This document shows positions 35,258 through 43,917 of a stretch of DNA of 57,827 nt, one piece after another. Position 1 is the first letter of the stretch. Each line of letters starts with the position of its first letter. The notes below the pieces were generated by a model. It saw only the letters and a list, made by a program, of their open reading frames with translations. It had not been told where the DNA came from and searched no databases. The translations under genes and the position numbers were made by a program. Source of the DNA: Akkermansia sp. (GTDB taxonomy: Bacteria > Verrucomicrobiota > Verrucomicrobiia > Verrucomicrobiales > Akkermansiaceae); contig JAFUQZ010000051.1 of assembly GCA_017472085.1 (NCBI GenBank), positions 1 to 57,827 of the forward strand. The letters run 5' to 3'.

Positions 35258-35656
35258 ATGCAGCAGTTTCTCATCTGGCTGTGGAGGTTAGCCCCGCCCG
35301 TACTCTTGCTCATACTGGCGGCGGGGATGCTGTGGTTCCCGCAGCAACTCTCCGATCTGGTGGGTAGCATCTCTCCCGGCTGCACTTTCCGCCGTCTCAC
35401 CGGACTGGAATGTCCCGGCTGTGGCGGAACCCGCGCCCTCCGTGCCCTTATCAGCGGGGAAGTATGGACAGCTCTCCGCTACAATCCTTTCATCATCGCA
35501 GCCCTGCCCATCCTGCTTACTGAATACATTCGCAGCTGGCGGATGTTCTTCCGACCGGCAGATGCGCACAGCCCCCGCAGCCGCGCGTACTGTCTCCTTC
35601 TGCACCTCTTCGCCGCCGCCACCATCCTCTGGGCCATCGGCCGGAATTTCGTGTAA
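35258..35656 (+). CDS. DUF2752 membrane protein
   Basis: 132 residues with three membrane helices and the family signature ECPGCGGTRALRALISGE (~50-67) followed by ALRYNPF. The two cysteines of CPGC may bind metal or form a disulphide. Function unknown. It follows a dispanin gene, and its stop lies three bases before the first unit of the hairpin tandem repeat. Confidence 0.85.
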   Translation: MQQFLIWLWRLAPPVLLLILAAGMLWFPQQLSDLVGSISPGCTFRRLTGLECPGCGGTRALRALISGEVWTALRYNPFIIAALPILLTEYIRSWRMFFRPADAHSPRSRAYCLLLHLFAAATILWAIGRNFV

Positions 35657-35659
35657 TAC

Positions 35660-35850
35660 TTTCACGGGGTGCATGCCCCTTTCACGCGCCGCTTTCTCGC
35701 GACAGCTTTCACGGGGCGCATGCCCCTTTCACGCGCCGCTTTCTCGCGACAGCTTTCACGGGGCGCACGCCCCTTTCACGCGCCGCTTTCTCGCGACAGC
35801 TTTCACGGGGTGCATGCCCCTTTCACATGTCAACTTTCACGTATCATTTC
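35660..35850. repeat. 47-bp tandem hairpin repeat (TTTCAC family), left flank of IVP gene
   Basis: Units start at 35660, 35707, 35754 and 35801, exactly 47 bp apart; the last is partial. Each begins TTTCACGGGGYGCAYGCCCC, a five-pair stem GGGGY/GCCCC with tetraloop GCAY, then TTTCACGCGCC. The Y position is C or T, keeping a C-G or U-G pair if the plus strand is transcribed. A diverged inverted copy lies at 36250-36330, beyond the IVP gene. Confidence 0.9.
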
Positions 35851-36181
35851 CCTTTACCGTGTTGAGCGAGCGAATCAGCTTGTAGCGGATAGTTCCGCAG
35901 GAGTTCAGCAAGTGAGTTGCCTGCTCTTGGGGCATTCCGCCAGTCGCGGACATTAGCTCTATCCAATATTGACTTTCGTTGCATTCTTTTAGTGCTATCT
36001 GTAATTTTGCAGCAAACTCAGCCCGACTATATGCGTAATTCGCCTCTCGAATATTAGCCCCTATGCTGGTTGCTGATTTGATAAGCTGAGTTTTCAGAAC
36101 CGGGCGATTTTTTATATTGTCGCATAATTTTACCACCTCAACGGCAAAATCAAAGGAAAGATTGGCGAGAATGCTTTTCAT
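35837..36181 (-). CDS. Four-helix-bundle protein of the 23S rRNA intervening-sequence (IVP) family
   Basis: 114 residues, all helical, with family features FDFAVEVVKLC, LKTQLIKSATSIGANIREAN, YSRAEFAAKLQIALKECNES and a C-terminal helix. These proteins are encoded in intervening sequences inserted in 23S rRNA of some bacteria, and also alone elsewhere; their function is not established. There is no rRNA here. The gene is bounded on both sides by inverted TTTCAC hairpin repeats, and its composition is lower in GC than its neighbours, which suggests a mobile unit. Confidence 0.88.
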   Translation of the reverse strand: MKSILANLSFDFAVEVVKLCDNIKNRPVLKTQLIKSATSIGANIREANYAYSRAEFAAKLQIALKECNESQYWIELMSATGGMPQEQATHLLNSCGTIRYKLIRSLNTVKGNDT

Positions 36182-36249
36182 TTCTCACGTAGTTTAGCGT
36201 AGGATTGTGTGATTGCAAGCATTTTTTCCGAAGCGCTGCGGAGACTCGG

Positions 36250-36340
36250 GAAAGCTGCACGTGAATGGTGACGGGTGAAAGCTATCGCGTGAAAGGAGCT
36301 TGCGCCCCGTGAAAGTTTACACGTGAAATGGTATGAGAGA
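36250..36340. repeat. Inverted, diverged TTTCAC-family repeat, right flank of IVP gene
   Basis: Reads ...GTGAATGGTGACGGGTGAAAGC, GCGTGAAAGGAGCTTGCG (36287-36304), CCCCGTGAAAG and ACACGTGAAA. Reversed, this matches the left-flank unit: GTGAAA spacers, a CCCC arm and the TTTACACGTGAAA end (left flank reversed: TTGACATGTGAAA). The two flanks are thus inverted relative to each other. Confidence 0.75.
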
Positions 36341-36394
36341 GGGGCTTTACCCCCCCTTGTACTCGCTCATGTCATATTCCGCAGGAATAAGTCT

Positions 36395-36423
36395 TTGACT
36401 TTCCCCGTCCGCTTGGGTACAAT
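36395..36423 (+). promoter_or_regulatory. Promoter of trmB-tgt-yajC; near-leaderless start
   Basis: TTGACT, 17 bases, TACAAT, ending 9 bases before ATG 36432. Confidence 0.65.
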
Positions 36424-36431
36424 GCGCGGCG

Positions 36432-37019
36432 ATGAGTACAGCCTTTGTACCGGACGATTATTTTGCGCGTTACAGCGTGCCGGAGATATTCGGCGCGGGG
36501 GAGACGTGTGAAGTGGATTTGGGCTGCGGCGACGGCGGCTTCCTGCTGACCATGGCAGAGCACTACCCGGAGACTCGTTTCCTGGGGGTGGAACGCCTGT
36601 TGGGCCGCATCCGCAAGGTGTGCAACGAGAGCGCACGCCGTGGGCTTACCAATGTACGCGGGCTGCGGGTGGAGAGCCGCTACTTCCTGGAATGGCTCAT
36701 TGCCCCGGGCAGCATCAGCCGCCTGCATTACCTCTTCCCCGACCCCTGGCCCAAGGAAAAACACCACAAGAACCGCCTGGTGCAGGATTCGTTCATCCCC
36801 GTGCTGCACCGTGCCCTGGCACCCGGTGGCGAGGTTCTCTTCAAGACCGACCACGAGGAATACTTCATCTGGGTATGCGAGCGCATGGATACCTCGCAGC
36901 TCTTCCGACGCGAGGAGTGGAACGCCCCGTTCTACCCGAAAACCGATTTCCAGAAACAATGGGAGGCCATGGGGAAGCCCATTTTCGCCGCCCGCTATGT
37001 CCGCAACGATGTCGTTTGA
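36432..37019 (+). CDS. trmB: tRNA (guanine-N7-)-methyltransferase
   Basis: 195 residues, SAM-dependent. The SAM loop is VDLGCGDGGFL (~28-38), FLGVER follows, and the family signature LHYLFPDPWPKEKHHKNRL (~97-115) is complete, as is FKTDHEEYF. It makes m7G46 in tRNA variable loops. It heads a tRNA-modification/secretion operon: its end overlaps tgt by 11 bases. Confidence 0.95.
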   Translation: MSTAFVPDDYFARYSVPEIFGAGETCEVDLGCGDGGFLLTMAEHYPETRFLGVERLLGRIRKVCNESARRGLTNVRGLRVESRYFLEWLIAPGSISRLHYLFPDPWPKEKHHKNRLVQDSFIPVLHRALAPGGEVLFKTDHEEYFIWVCERMDTSQLFRREEWNAPFYPKTDFQKQWEAMGKPIFAARYVRNDVV

Positions 37020-38142
37020 TTTGCATACCACCGACCCCAGCGGTGCGCGTCTGGGCACCCTGCACCTCCCCCACGGGGATGTGCCCACACCGATTTTCAT
37101 GCCCGTCGGCACCCAGGGAACCGTCAAGACTCTGCACCCGGAGGACCTGGAGGCATTGGGCGCGCAGATTATCCTGGGCAACACCTACCACCTCTGCCTC
37201 CGCCCGGGCGATGAATCCATCCGCGACCTCGGCGGGTTGCACCGCTTCACGGGCTGGAATCGCCCCATGCTCACGGATTCCGGAGGTTTCCAGGTATGGA
37301 GTCTGGCGCGTCTCCGCAAGATTACGGAGGAAGGCGTGCGCTTCTGCAACCACATCGATGGCGCGTACATGATGCTCTCGCCGGAGCGCAGCATGGAAAT
37401 CCAGGCACATCTGGGCAGCGATATCGCCATGCTCTTCGATGAATGTCCGCCCTACCCCTGCGACCGCAAGTATGCCGAAAAATCGCTGGGGTTGACGCTG
37501 CGCTGGGCAAAGCGCTGCAAGGCGTGGATAGACGAACACCAACCCCGCAGCGGCGATGGTCTGCAGCAGCATTTCGGCATCGTGCAGGGCTCCGTCTATG
37601 CCGACCTGCGCCGCCGCTGCGCCGAGGAACTGGCAGAAATGGATTTCGATGGCTACGCCATCGGCGGTGTCTCCGTGGGTGAGCCGGAGGAGGAGATGCT
37701 GCGAGCCATAGAGAACTCTACCCCCTGGCTGCCGCAGAACAAGGCCCGCTACGCCATGGGACTGGGCACTCCCTCCCAGATTCTGGAGATGATTGAGCGC
37801 GGTGTGGACATGTTCGACTGCGTGATGCCCACCCGACTGGCCCGCCACGGCATCGCCATGACCCCGGATGGCCCCATCCACATCAAGAACAAGCGCTGGG
37901 AAAAAGACGATTCCCCGCTGGATCCGGAGGGACACCCGCATGTGACCCGTTTCAGCAAGGCCGCCATCCGCCATTTCTTCCGCGCGGGTGAAATGCTCGC
38001 ACTGCGCGTGCTGTCTTTCCAGAATCTTCACTTCTATCTGCGGCTCATGGCGCAAGCGCGAAGCGCCATTGCGGCCGGTGAATTCGCTGCCTTCAAACGC
38101 AGCACCATCGCGCGTTACCAAGCAAACGAAATACCATCATGA
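37009..38142 (+). CDS. tgt: Queuine tRNA-ribosyltransferase without the zinc site
   Basis: 377 residues from ATG 37009 (MSFDLHTTD), overlapping trmB by 11 bases. TGT swaps G34 for preQ1 in GUN-anticodon tRNAs. General base Asp90 (TDSGGFQVWSL), nucleophile Asp270 (MFDCVMPTR), preQ1-pocket residues (LFDECPPYP, YAIGGVSVGE) are all present. The C-terminal zinc site is not: where relatives have a CxCxxC cluster this protein reads DPEGHPHVTRFS (305-316), and the later His aligns with Gln338. The loss looks natural because the frame and length stay intact. Activity is probably retained, with a different structural solution. Confidence 0.92.
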   Translation: MSFDLHTTDPSGARLGTLHLPHGDVPTPIFMPVGTQGTVKTLHPEDLEALGAQIILGNTYHLCLRPGDESIRDLGGLHRFTGWNRPMLTDSGGFQVWSLARLRKITEEGVRFCNHIDGAYMMLSPERSMEIQAHLGSDIAMLFDECPPYPCDRKYAEKSLGLTLRWAKRCKAWIDEHQPRSGDGLQQHFGIVQGSVYADLRRRCAEELAEMDFDGYAIGGVSVGEPEEEMLRAIENSTPWLPQNKARYAMGLGTPSQILEMIERGVDMFDCVMPTRLARHGIAMTPDGPIHIKNKRWEKDDSPLDPEGHPHVTRFSKAAIRHFFRAGEMLALRVLSFQNLHFYLRLMAQARSAIAAGEFAAFKRSTIARYQANEIPS

Positions 38143-38462
38143 ACAGCATCATACTGGCACAGGCCGCCCAGCAGGCACAGGGCGGAGGTTGGGACATGTT
38201 GATTACCTTCGGTCTCATCATCGTCATCTTCTACTTCATCGTCATCCGCCCGCAGCGCAAGCAGCAGAAAGAGCTCAAGGACCGTCAGGACTCCCTCAAG
38301 CCCGGCGACAAAGTCATCACCAACGGCGGCATCTACGGCATCGTCCGCGAGGTGAAGGATGACTCCGTGAAGCTGGAAATTGCCGCCAACACCGTCATCA
38401 AAGTCGTCAAGACCTGCATCGTGCAGAGTGTGGGCAAGGATGGCTCCACCGAGGGCAAATAA
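38139..38462 (+). CDS. yajC: Preprotein translocase accessory subunit YajC
   Basis: 107 residues: a short N-terminus, one membrane helix (~19-38, MLITFGLIIVIFYFIVIRPQ), then the classic RPQRKQQKELKDRQDSLKPGDKV stretch (positions ~37-59) and GGIYGIVREV. YajC associates with SecDF at the Sec translocon. It overlaps tgt by four bases, the widely conserved tgt-yajC arrangement. Confidence 0.95.
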   Translation: MNSIILAQAAQQAQGGGWDMLITFGLIIVIFYFIVIRPQRKQQKELKDRQDSLKPGDKVITNGGIYGIVREVKDDSVKLEIAANTVIKVVKTCIVQSVGKDGSTEGK

Positions 38463-38477
38463 CCCCTGAATAAAAGT

Positions 38478-38530
38478 ACGAGTTACGTATGACGAATTTG
38501 AAATTCGTCATACGTAATTCGTAACTCCTC
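38478..38530. repeat. Inverted repeat between yajC and aroE
   Basis: GAGTTACGTATGACGAATTT is followed within a few bases by its imperfect complement AAATTCGTCATACGTAATTC and GTAACTC, a near-perfect long hairpin. No T-run follows. Related TTACGAATGACGAATTA and TTACGAATTAAAATT strings occur at 46635-46710. Confidence 0.75.
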
Positions 38531-38532
38531 CC

Positions 38533-39417
38533 ATGCTTCCGGTCTATACCAGCGAAGACATTGCCGCGCTGCCTGCGGATTCCCGCATCCGGCTGGGAGT
38601 CATCGGCAACCCGATTGCCCACTCCAAATCCCCGCAGATGCAGCAGGTCGCCCTGGATGCAGAAGCGCGGAGCTGCCGCTATGTCCGCCTTCTGGCCGGA
38701 ACCGGAGAGGGAGAATTTGAAACCCTGCTGCAACTGCTGGCGGAGCGTGGATTCATCGGAGCAAACGTCACCGTTCCCTTCAAGAAAAAAGCCTTTGCCG
38801 CCGCCGTTCAGGCGGATGCGCTCTCTACCCTCTGCGGCGCAGCCAACACGCTGGTACACAGGGAAAACGGCTGGCATTGCTTCAACACGGACGGCCCCGG
38901 CTTTGAACGGGCCATCACCGAATTGTGCGGGAAAAAGCTCAGCGAACTGAGCATTGCCATCCTCGGCGCCTACGGCGGTGCGGGCTCAGCCCTCTGCTGC
39001 CAATGCGCACTCTCCGGCTGCCGCAACCTCACCGCCGTGAACCGACCGCGACCTGAGCTGGAGCAACTGCACCGGCTCCTGCAACCGCATGCTGCGGGTG
39101 AATGGCGCACAACCACTTTCGACTCCCCCGATTTCCGCCAGGCGGTAGAAAGCGCCGACCTCATCGTAAACGCCACCAGCCTGGGGCTGCATGCGGGCGA
39201 CCCGCTGCCGTTGGAGGCCTCCCGGCTGCATCCCGGGCAGATTGTCTACGACATCGTGACCCACGCCACCCCCCTGCAAGCCGCCGCAGCAGAGCACGGT
39301 TGCACCGTTTCGGACGGTCTGGGGATGCTGCTCTGGCAGGGAGCCATCGCCTATCAACACTGGTTCGGCTCCCTACCGGATACCCGGCTCATGCGCCGGG
39401 CTCTGTTGCAGGCATGA
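38533..39417 (+). CDS. aroE: Shikimate dehydrogenase
   Basis: 294 residues. Substrate domain: GNPIAHSKSPQMQQ and NVTVPFKKKAF (catalytic Lys); NTDGPGF binds substrate. NADP domain: GAYGGAGSALC, a form of the GAGGA loop, then VNRPRPE for cofactor choice. It reduces 3-dehydroshikimate to shikimate in aromatic amino-acid synthesis. Its length is slightly above average. It probably shares transcription with yajC, with the inverted repeat in between. Confidence 0.93.
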   Translation: MLPVYTSEDIAALPADSRIRLGVIGNPIAHSKSPQMQQVALDAEARSCRYVRLLAGTGEGEFETLLQLLAERGFIGANVTVPFKKKAFAAAVQADALSTLCGAANTLVHRENGWHCFNTDGPGFERAITELCGKKLSELSIAILGAYGGAGSALCCQCALSGCRNLTAVNRPRPELEQLHRLLQPHAAGEWRTTTFDSPDFRQAVESADLIVNATSLGLHAGDPLPLEASRLHPGQIVYDIVTHATPLQAAAAEHGCTVSDGLGMLLWQGAIAYQHWFGSLPDTRLMRRALLQA

Positions 39418-39433
39418 GCAGATAAACAGCAAA

Positions 39434-39462
39434 AACGCCGCTTCCCGTTACAGAGCGGCGTT
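39434..39462. terminator. Bidirectional terminator between aroE and proline racemase
   Basis: Nine-pair stem AACGCCGCT/AGCGGCGTT with an A-run before and T-run after (AAAAA...TTTT), so it can stop transcription from both convergent genes. Confidence 0.8.
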
Positions 39463-39486
39463 TTGTCATCCATGGGAAGAGGGGAA

Positions 39487-40506
39487 TCAATCCACCACGA
39501 AACCATTGGGGAACGGGTCGGCATCTTCGCGATAGAACTCACAACGGGCCATCAGGTTGGCCTGTCCGCGCACCAGGGGAACCACAGCGCGGAAGCGCCC
39601 CACCATGGTTTCTTCTTTCAGCTGCCCATTGAAAAGAGAGCCGATGAAGGATTCGGAAATGTACGGCGCTCCGATATCCAGCTTGCCCAGATGGTGCATG
39701 AGCGTCATGAGCGCAGAGGTGCCGGAACCGCAGGGGCTGCGGTCCATCTGGCCATCCCCGAACAACACGGTATTGCGGATATGCAGCGGACTCTCGGCCA
39801 GCTGCTCATAGATGACGGTGAGCGCAATCGTGCGTGTGGAAGGATTGGTGGGATGTGCCACTGCTACTGCTTTGTTAGCCGCAGCCCGCACCCGCATGCC
39901 GAAGTTCACATAGAAATCCTTGCTGTGGGACTGCGGCGATATCGGCTCCGGGAACGGATTTTCCACAATCACAAAGAAGTTCCCGGCAAAAACCACATAG
40001 CCCGGCAGCGGGCCATAGCCCTCCACATCCAGCACCACCGGCTCCGGTGTGAACACAAAGGACGGCACATTCTGCACAGTCACTTCTTTCACCCGGCCAT
40101 TGGGGCCGCGGTGCAGATGCGCCTCAATGCGGCCGCACACAGCATCCAGCTTCACCACATCCGGGGTATGCAGCGGCAGCCCCAGCTCATCCACCGCGCG
40201 GGCAGAGCAAATCGTGCCGTGAATGCACATATCCAGATAGCCTCCGGTATCCATGTAGAGAATACCCACGTCCGCATCATCCGTCACCGGGCTGCACAGA
40301 ACAGAGCCGAACATGGCCTTGTGCCCGCGCGGCTCCTGCATGAGCAGCACACGGATGGGGTCATTCTGCTCTTTCATGAAGTCCAGGCGCTTGCGCATGG
40401 AATCGCCCGGCATGTCGTAGCAATCGGAGTACAGCACGCGGCACGGTTCACCCGCGGCATGCAAATCCAGGGTATGATAAGTGGAAGGAGTACGGAATGG
40501 GTTCAT
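39487..40506 (-). CDS. Proline racemase family protein (proline racemase/4-hydroxyproline epimerase)
   Basis: 339 residues. Both catalytic cysteines are present: Cys94 in DMCIHGTI and Cys259 in DRSPCGSGTSA, which favours true racemase/epimerase over the Ser/Thr-containing dehydratases. The His after Cys94 is displaced: family MCGH reads MCIH. The enzyme inverts the alpha carbon of proline or hydroxyproline, the latter abundant in host collagen and mucin-associated protein. Its start overlaps the EamA transporter by four bases, which may carry substrate or product. Confidence 0.85.
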   Translation of the reverse strand: MNPFRTPSTYHTLDLHAAGEPCRVLYSDCYDMPGDSMRKRLDFMKEQNDPIRVLLMQEPRGHKAMFGSVLCSPVTDDADVGILYMDTGGYLDMCIHGTICSARAVDELGLPLHTPDVVKLDAVCGRIEAHLHRGPNGRVKEVTVQNVPSFVFTPEPVVLDVEGYGPLPGYVVFAGNFFVIVENPFPEPISPQSHSKDFYVNFGMRVRAAANKAVAVAHPTNPSTRTIALTVIYEQLAESPLHIRNTVLFGDGQMDRSPCGSGTSALMTLMHHLGKLDIGAPYISESFIGSLFNGQLKEETMVGRFRAVVPLVRGQANLMARCEFYREDADPFPNGFVVD

Positions 40507-41384
40507 GACTGTTGTTCAGACACAGGAAGAAGTGATTGTGCGGCAGAAGCGGCAATGACCAGCACAAAACCGAGCCACTGCCCGGGCGTGAGCATCTCCG
40601 CATAGATGAGCCAGCCCAGAAGCACCGCCACCGCCGGCTCCAGATACGAAATAGTGCCAAACTGAATGGCGGTCAGATGCCGCACGGCATAAGCAATCAG
40701 CAGCATCACCAGGAAGCCCTGAAAAAGACCGATACAAAGCAGATACGGCCACCCCTGCTCCACCCCGGCAAAGGCGTTCTCCGTGCCGGCCAGCGGTACC
40801 GACAGCAGCAAACAGCCTGCCACAAACTGCCAGAATGTGCGCTGCACCAGCGCCACATGCTGCGGAATATAGCGGGTCAACAGGATATACACGGCATAAC
40901 ACACCCCGGAAAGCAGCCCATACACCAGCCCCATGGCATTGTTACCGGCGCCCGTGCCGCCATCCGCAAACACCGATACCGCCACAATGCCCGCCACCGA
41001 CATGGCTATCAGCACCCCATCGCGCCGGGGAGGCAGGCTGCGGTTCAACACTGCCTCACCCAGTACCGCAAACACCGGCCCCGTATACAGCAACAACGCC
41101 GCTATGCCCACGGAAATACTCTGAATCGCCAGAAAGTAGAACAGAATGCACAGCGAAATACCCGCCCCGGACACCGCCGCCTGCCAGGAAAAGGCAAAAC
41201 TCCCCCGACCGCGCAGACGCTGCCACCCCAGAAGCCCCGCCACCAGCACCAGCCCCACCGCAAAGCGCACAAAGGAACAGGCCTGTGCGCTGCACGCGGA
41301 CTCCCGGACAAAGAAACCGAGAGAGCCCATCAGAAAAGCAGCCAGAACGGCGGAGAGAAATGCACTGCTGTTGCGCCCGGTCAT
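40503..41384 (-). CDS. EamA/DMT family transporter
   Basis: 293 residues from ATG 41384 with ten predicted membrane helices in two repeated halves, the EamA (RhaT/YdcZ-type DMT) pattern, e.g. AAFLMGSLGFFVRESACS in helix one and SYLEPAVAVLLGWLIYAE near helix nine. It exports or imports small metabolites. Coupling with the proline racemase gene suggests an amino-acid-like substrate, by inference. Confidence 0.82.
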   Translation of the reverse strand: MTGRNSSAFLSAVLAAFLMGSLGFFVRESACSAQACSFVRFAVGLVLVAGLLGWQRLRGRGSFAFSWQAAVSGAGISLCILFYFLAIQSISVGIAALLLYTGPVFAVLGEAVLNRSLPPRRDGVLIAMSVAGIVAVSVFADGGTGAGNNAMGLVYGLLSGVCYAVYILLTRYIPQHVALVQRTFWQFVAGCLLLSVPLAGTENAFAGVEQGWPYLLCIGLFQGFLVMLLIAYAVRHLTAIQFGTISYLEPAVAVLLGWLIYAEMLTPGQWLGFVLVIAASAAQSLLPVSEQQS

Positions 41385-41406
41385 AACATGAAAAAAAAGC
41401 GCGCAG

Positions 41407-41434
41407 ATTCTAGCACCGCGCCAATAAATTGCAA
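41407..41434 (-). promoter_or_regulatory. Promoter of EamA-proline racemase
   Basis: TTGCAA, 16 bases, TAGAAT on the minus strand, ending 23 bases before ATG 41384. Confidence 0.5.
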
Positions 41435-41528
41435 TGCTTTTGTGTGCTATACCCGACAAAAATCAGTTTTTTGCCCCCGAGCCTCCGCGCATGACAGGAA
41501 AACCGTTCGAGAAATCAGGCTCCGAGCG

Positions 41529-41534
41529 TATAAT
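41529..41534 (+). promoter_or_regulatory. -10 box of the M3 peptidase gene
   Basis: TATAAT ending 24 bases before ATG 41558. The best -35 at 17 bases is TTCGAG, a weak match. Confidence 0.45.
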
Positions 41535-41557
41535 AAAGCAAACGCTTCCTCACCGTC

Positions 41558-43750
41558 ATGAACATTCGGACGCTCCTTCTTCTGGCCTTGTGCAGCCCTC
41601 TGTCGGCAACACTCCTGCCGGCCGCCACCTCCCCCCACCCTACCCCCGCAGCGATTGCCGCTGCACCGCACCCGTTTTTCTGTGATGAGGTCTACCCGGC
41701 ATGGACTCGCATGACACCACGGCAGGCCATCACCGATATCCGCGCTGCGATGGCAGAATCGAAAGAACGCCTGCAGACGCTCCTGAGCGTTACCCCCGAA
41801 GAAGCCACCTTCGAAAACACATTCCTCGCGTGGGAAGCCGCAGAAGAGCACCTGCGACAGGTGCAGAGCTGCATGTACCATCTCACCAACTCTGCCGGCA
41901 GCCCGGAACTTCAGCAGGCCATGGGGCACATCATCCGCGAAGTTGCAGAGAGCCAGGCCAATCGCCCGGAACTCCCCCGCATCTGGCAGCTGCTCAATAC
42001 CGCGGCATCTGCGCCCTGGGTGCAGGACCTCTCCCCGGCCAAACAGCGCTACATCCGAAAAGTTCTGCTGGAGCTGCATATGGCAGGAGCCGGACTTCCC
42101 CCGGAACAGCTGGCACGCAAAGCCGCCATTGAGCAGGAGCTCAAGTACCTCGGCTTTCAATTCAATGAAAACATCCTGTCTGAGGACTCGGACTGGCAGC
42201 TCCTCATCACCGACCCGGCAGAGCTTGCCGGCATGCCGGAACGCTGGATGAAACAAGCCGCCGAAGCCGCGGCGGCCCGGGGGCTCGCCACCGCAGACAC
42301 CCCCGCCTGGCTCATCACCCCGCACAATGCCGCCGCCATCCTCTCCCGCTGCACCGTGCCGGAAACCCGCCGCCGCTGCTGGCCCGGCATCTGCACCACC
42401 GCCACCGCTCAGGGCAAGGACAACGAACCTGTCATCTACCGCATCATGGAGCTGCGGCATGAGCTGGCCACCCTCCTCGGCTTCCGCCACTTTGCGGACA
42501 TGCAGGCCGCCACCCGCATGACCGGCAGCGCAGAAAAGGCCCTCGCATTCGTGGATGACATGCTGCAAAAGAGCAAACCCGCCTACGATGCCTGGACCGC
42601 CGCGCAAATGGAGCGCTTCTCCAAAGCCGCCGGGCGTCCGCTGAGCACCCTCAATCCATGGGATGAACGCATCCTCTCCCGCCATCTTCCGGCGCAGAAA
42701 AGCGGCTTCGATGCCTCTGTCCTCACCCCATACTTCGAGGCGGAAAACGTCATTCAGGGCATGCTGAAACTCTGGGCCGGCCTGTTAGGCGTCACCTACA
42801 CAGAACTCCCCACCGCCTGCCCCGCAGAAAACACTCCCTGCCCGGCAGACAAGGTTGAAGTCTGGCACCCGGAGGTGCGTTGCTTCGCCGTGCATGATAC
42901 CGCCACCGGCACCCACCTGGGCTCCTTCTACATGGATCTCTACCCCCGCAAAGGCAAGCGAGGCATGGCCTGGAGCATGCCCCTGCGCGCCGGCAAACCG
43001 AACCCCGATGGCAGCGTGGGAGAGCCCAACCTCGCCACCCTGCAGGCCAACCTCACCTCCCCCCGCCCCGGGCAGCCCCATCTTTTTAACCACGGCGACC
43101 TCTACGTCCTCTTCCACGAATTCGGCCACATTTCCCACATGATACTGGGACACGGCGAGGTGCGCTCCCAGGCAGCCATCGGCGTGGAGCACGACTTCAT
43201 CGAAACGCCCAGCCAGCTGCAGGAATCCTGGATATGGGAGCCGGAGGCGCTCGCCACCTTTGCACGCCACCACGAAACCGGGGCGTCCATCCCGCCCGAC
43301 CTGCTGCAACAGCTGGCCGCATCCCGCAAGGAATCACCCATTGATATGCACATGCGCATGCTCTGTGCCTCCAAGCTCGACCTAGAGCTCAACATGTTCT
43401 TCCACGAGAAATTCAAAGGAAAGCCGCTGGATACCGTTGCCGCCGAACTTCTGCGTCCCTGGCAGTTCCCCTACTCCGTCCCCGTCCCCACGGAGATGCG
43501 CACCCTCACCCACTGCATCTCCGAGGGCTACGCCGCCAGCCTCTACACCTACAAATGGTCCGAAGCCCTCGCAGCAGATGCCTTCTCCCGTTTCCAACAG
43601 GAAGGTGTTCTCAACCCCGCCACCGGTGCAGACTACCGAAAAACCATCCTCAACCCCGGCAGCAGCAAACCCGCCGCCCAACTCTTCCGCGACTTCATGG
43701 GCCGCGAGCCAGACCCCACCCCGCTCCTCAACCGCTTTCGGGCAAAATAA
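41558..43750 (+). CDS. Exported M3 family metallopeptidase (oligopeptidase A/Dcp type)
   Basis: 730 residues with a signal peptide (~1-23, LLLALCSPLSATLLPAA), unusual because OpdA and Dcp are cytoplasmic or periplasmic without such clear leaders in many species. The long helical N-terminal half leads to the catalytic HEFGH at 520-524 (H520, E521, H524), with the third zinc ligand Glu in VEHDFIETPSQ. C-terminal residues include HCISEGYAASLYTYKWSE. It cleaves short peptides, here probably in the periplasm as part of peptide scavenging. Confidence 0.9.
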   Translation: MNIRTLLLLALCSPLSATLLPAATSPHPTPAAIAAAPHPFFCDEVYPAWTRMTPRQAITDIRAAMAESKERLQTLLSVTPEEATFENTFLAWEAAEEHLRQVQSCMYHLTNSAGSPELQQAMGHIIREVAESQANRPELPRIWQLLNTAASAPWVQDLSPAKQRYIRKVLLELHMAGAGLPPEQLARKAAIEQELKYLGFQFNENILSEDSDWQLLITDPAELAGMPERWMKQAAEAAAARGLATADTPAWLITPHNAAAILSRCTVPETRRRCWPGICTTATAQGKDNEPVIYRIMELRHELATLLGFRHFADMQAATRMTGSAEKALAFVDDMLQKSKPAYDAWTAAQMERFSKAAGRPLSTLNPWDERILSRHLPAQKSGFDASVLTPYFEAENVIQGMLKLWAGLLGVTYTELPTACPAENTPCPADKVEVWHPEVRCFAVHDTATGTHLGSFYMDLYPRKGKRGMAWSMPLRAGKPNPDGSVGEPNLATLQANLTSPRPGQPHLFNHGDLYVLFHEFGHISHMILGHGEVRSQAAIGVEHDFIETPSQLQESWIWEPEALATFARHHETGASIPPDLLQQLAASRKESPIDMHMRMLCASKLDLELNMFFHEKFKGKPLDTVAAELLRPWQFPYSVPVPTEMRTLTHCISEGYAASLYTYKWSEALAADAFSRFQQEGVLNPATGADYRKTILNPGSSKPAAQLFRDFMGREPDPTPLLNRFRAK

Positions 43751-43917
43751 CCGCAGTACGTCTCCCCCTCGAAAACTCAATATTATGACCTCCTGCACGT
43801 CGTTTTTGAGCCACAGTAGACATACTACGGGCAGGTAAAGCAATGAATGACGCTCAGCGTCAGGCACAAGTAACGGCGCCACAACGCAGCAAACTTTCAT
43901 TTCCCTACCGGCAACAG

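Noticed and set aside
35660..35850. CRISPR array at the 47-bp tandem repeat
   Set aside because: Units are contiguous copies with no unique spacers, and no cas genes are present.
35837..36181. Diversity-generating retroelement accessory (Avd) gene
   Set aside because: The fold family is related, but there is no reverse transcriptase or template/variable repeat pair near it.
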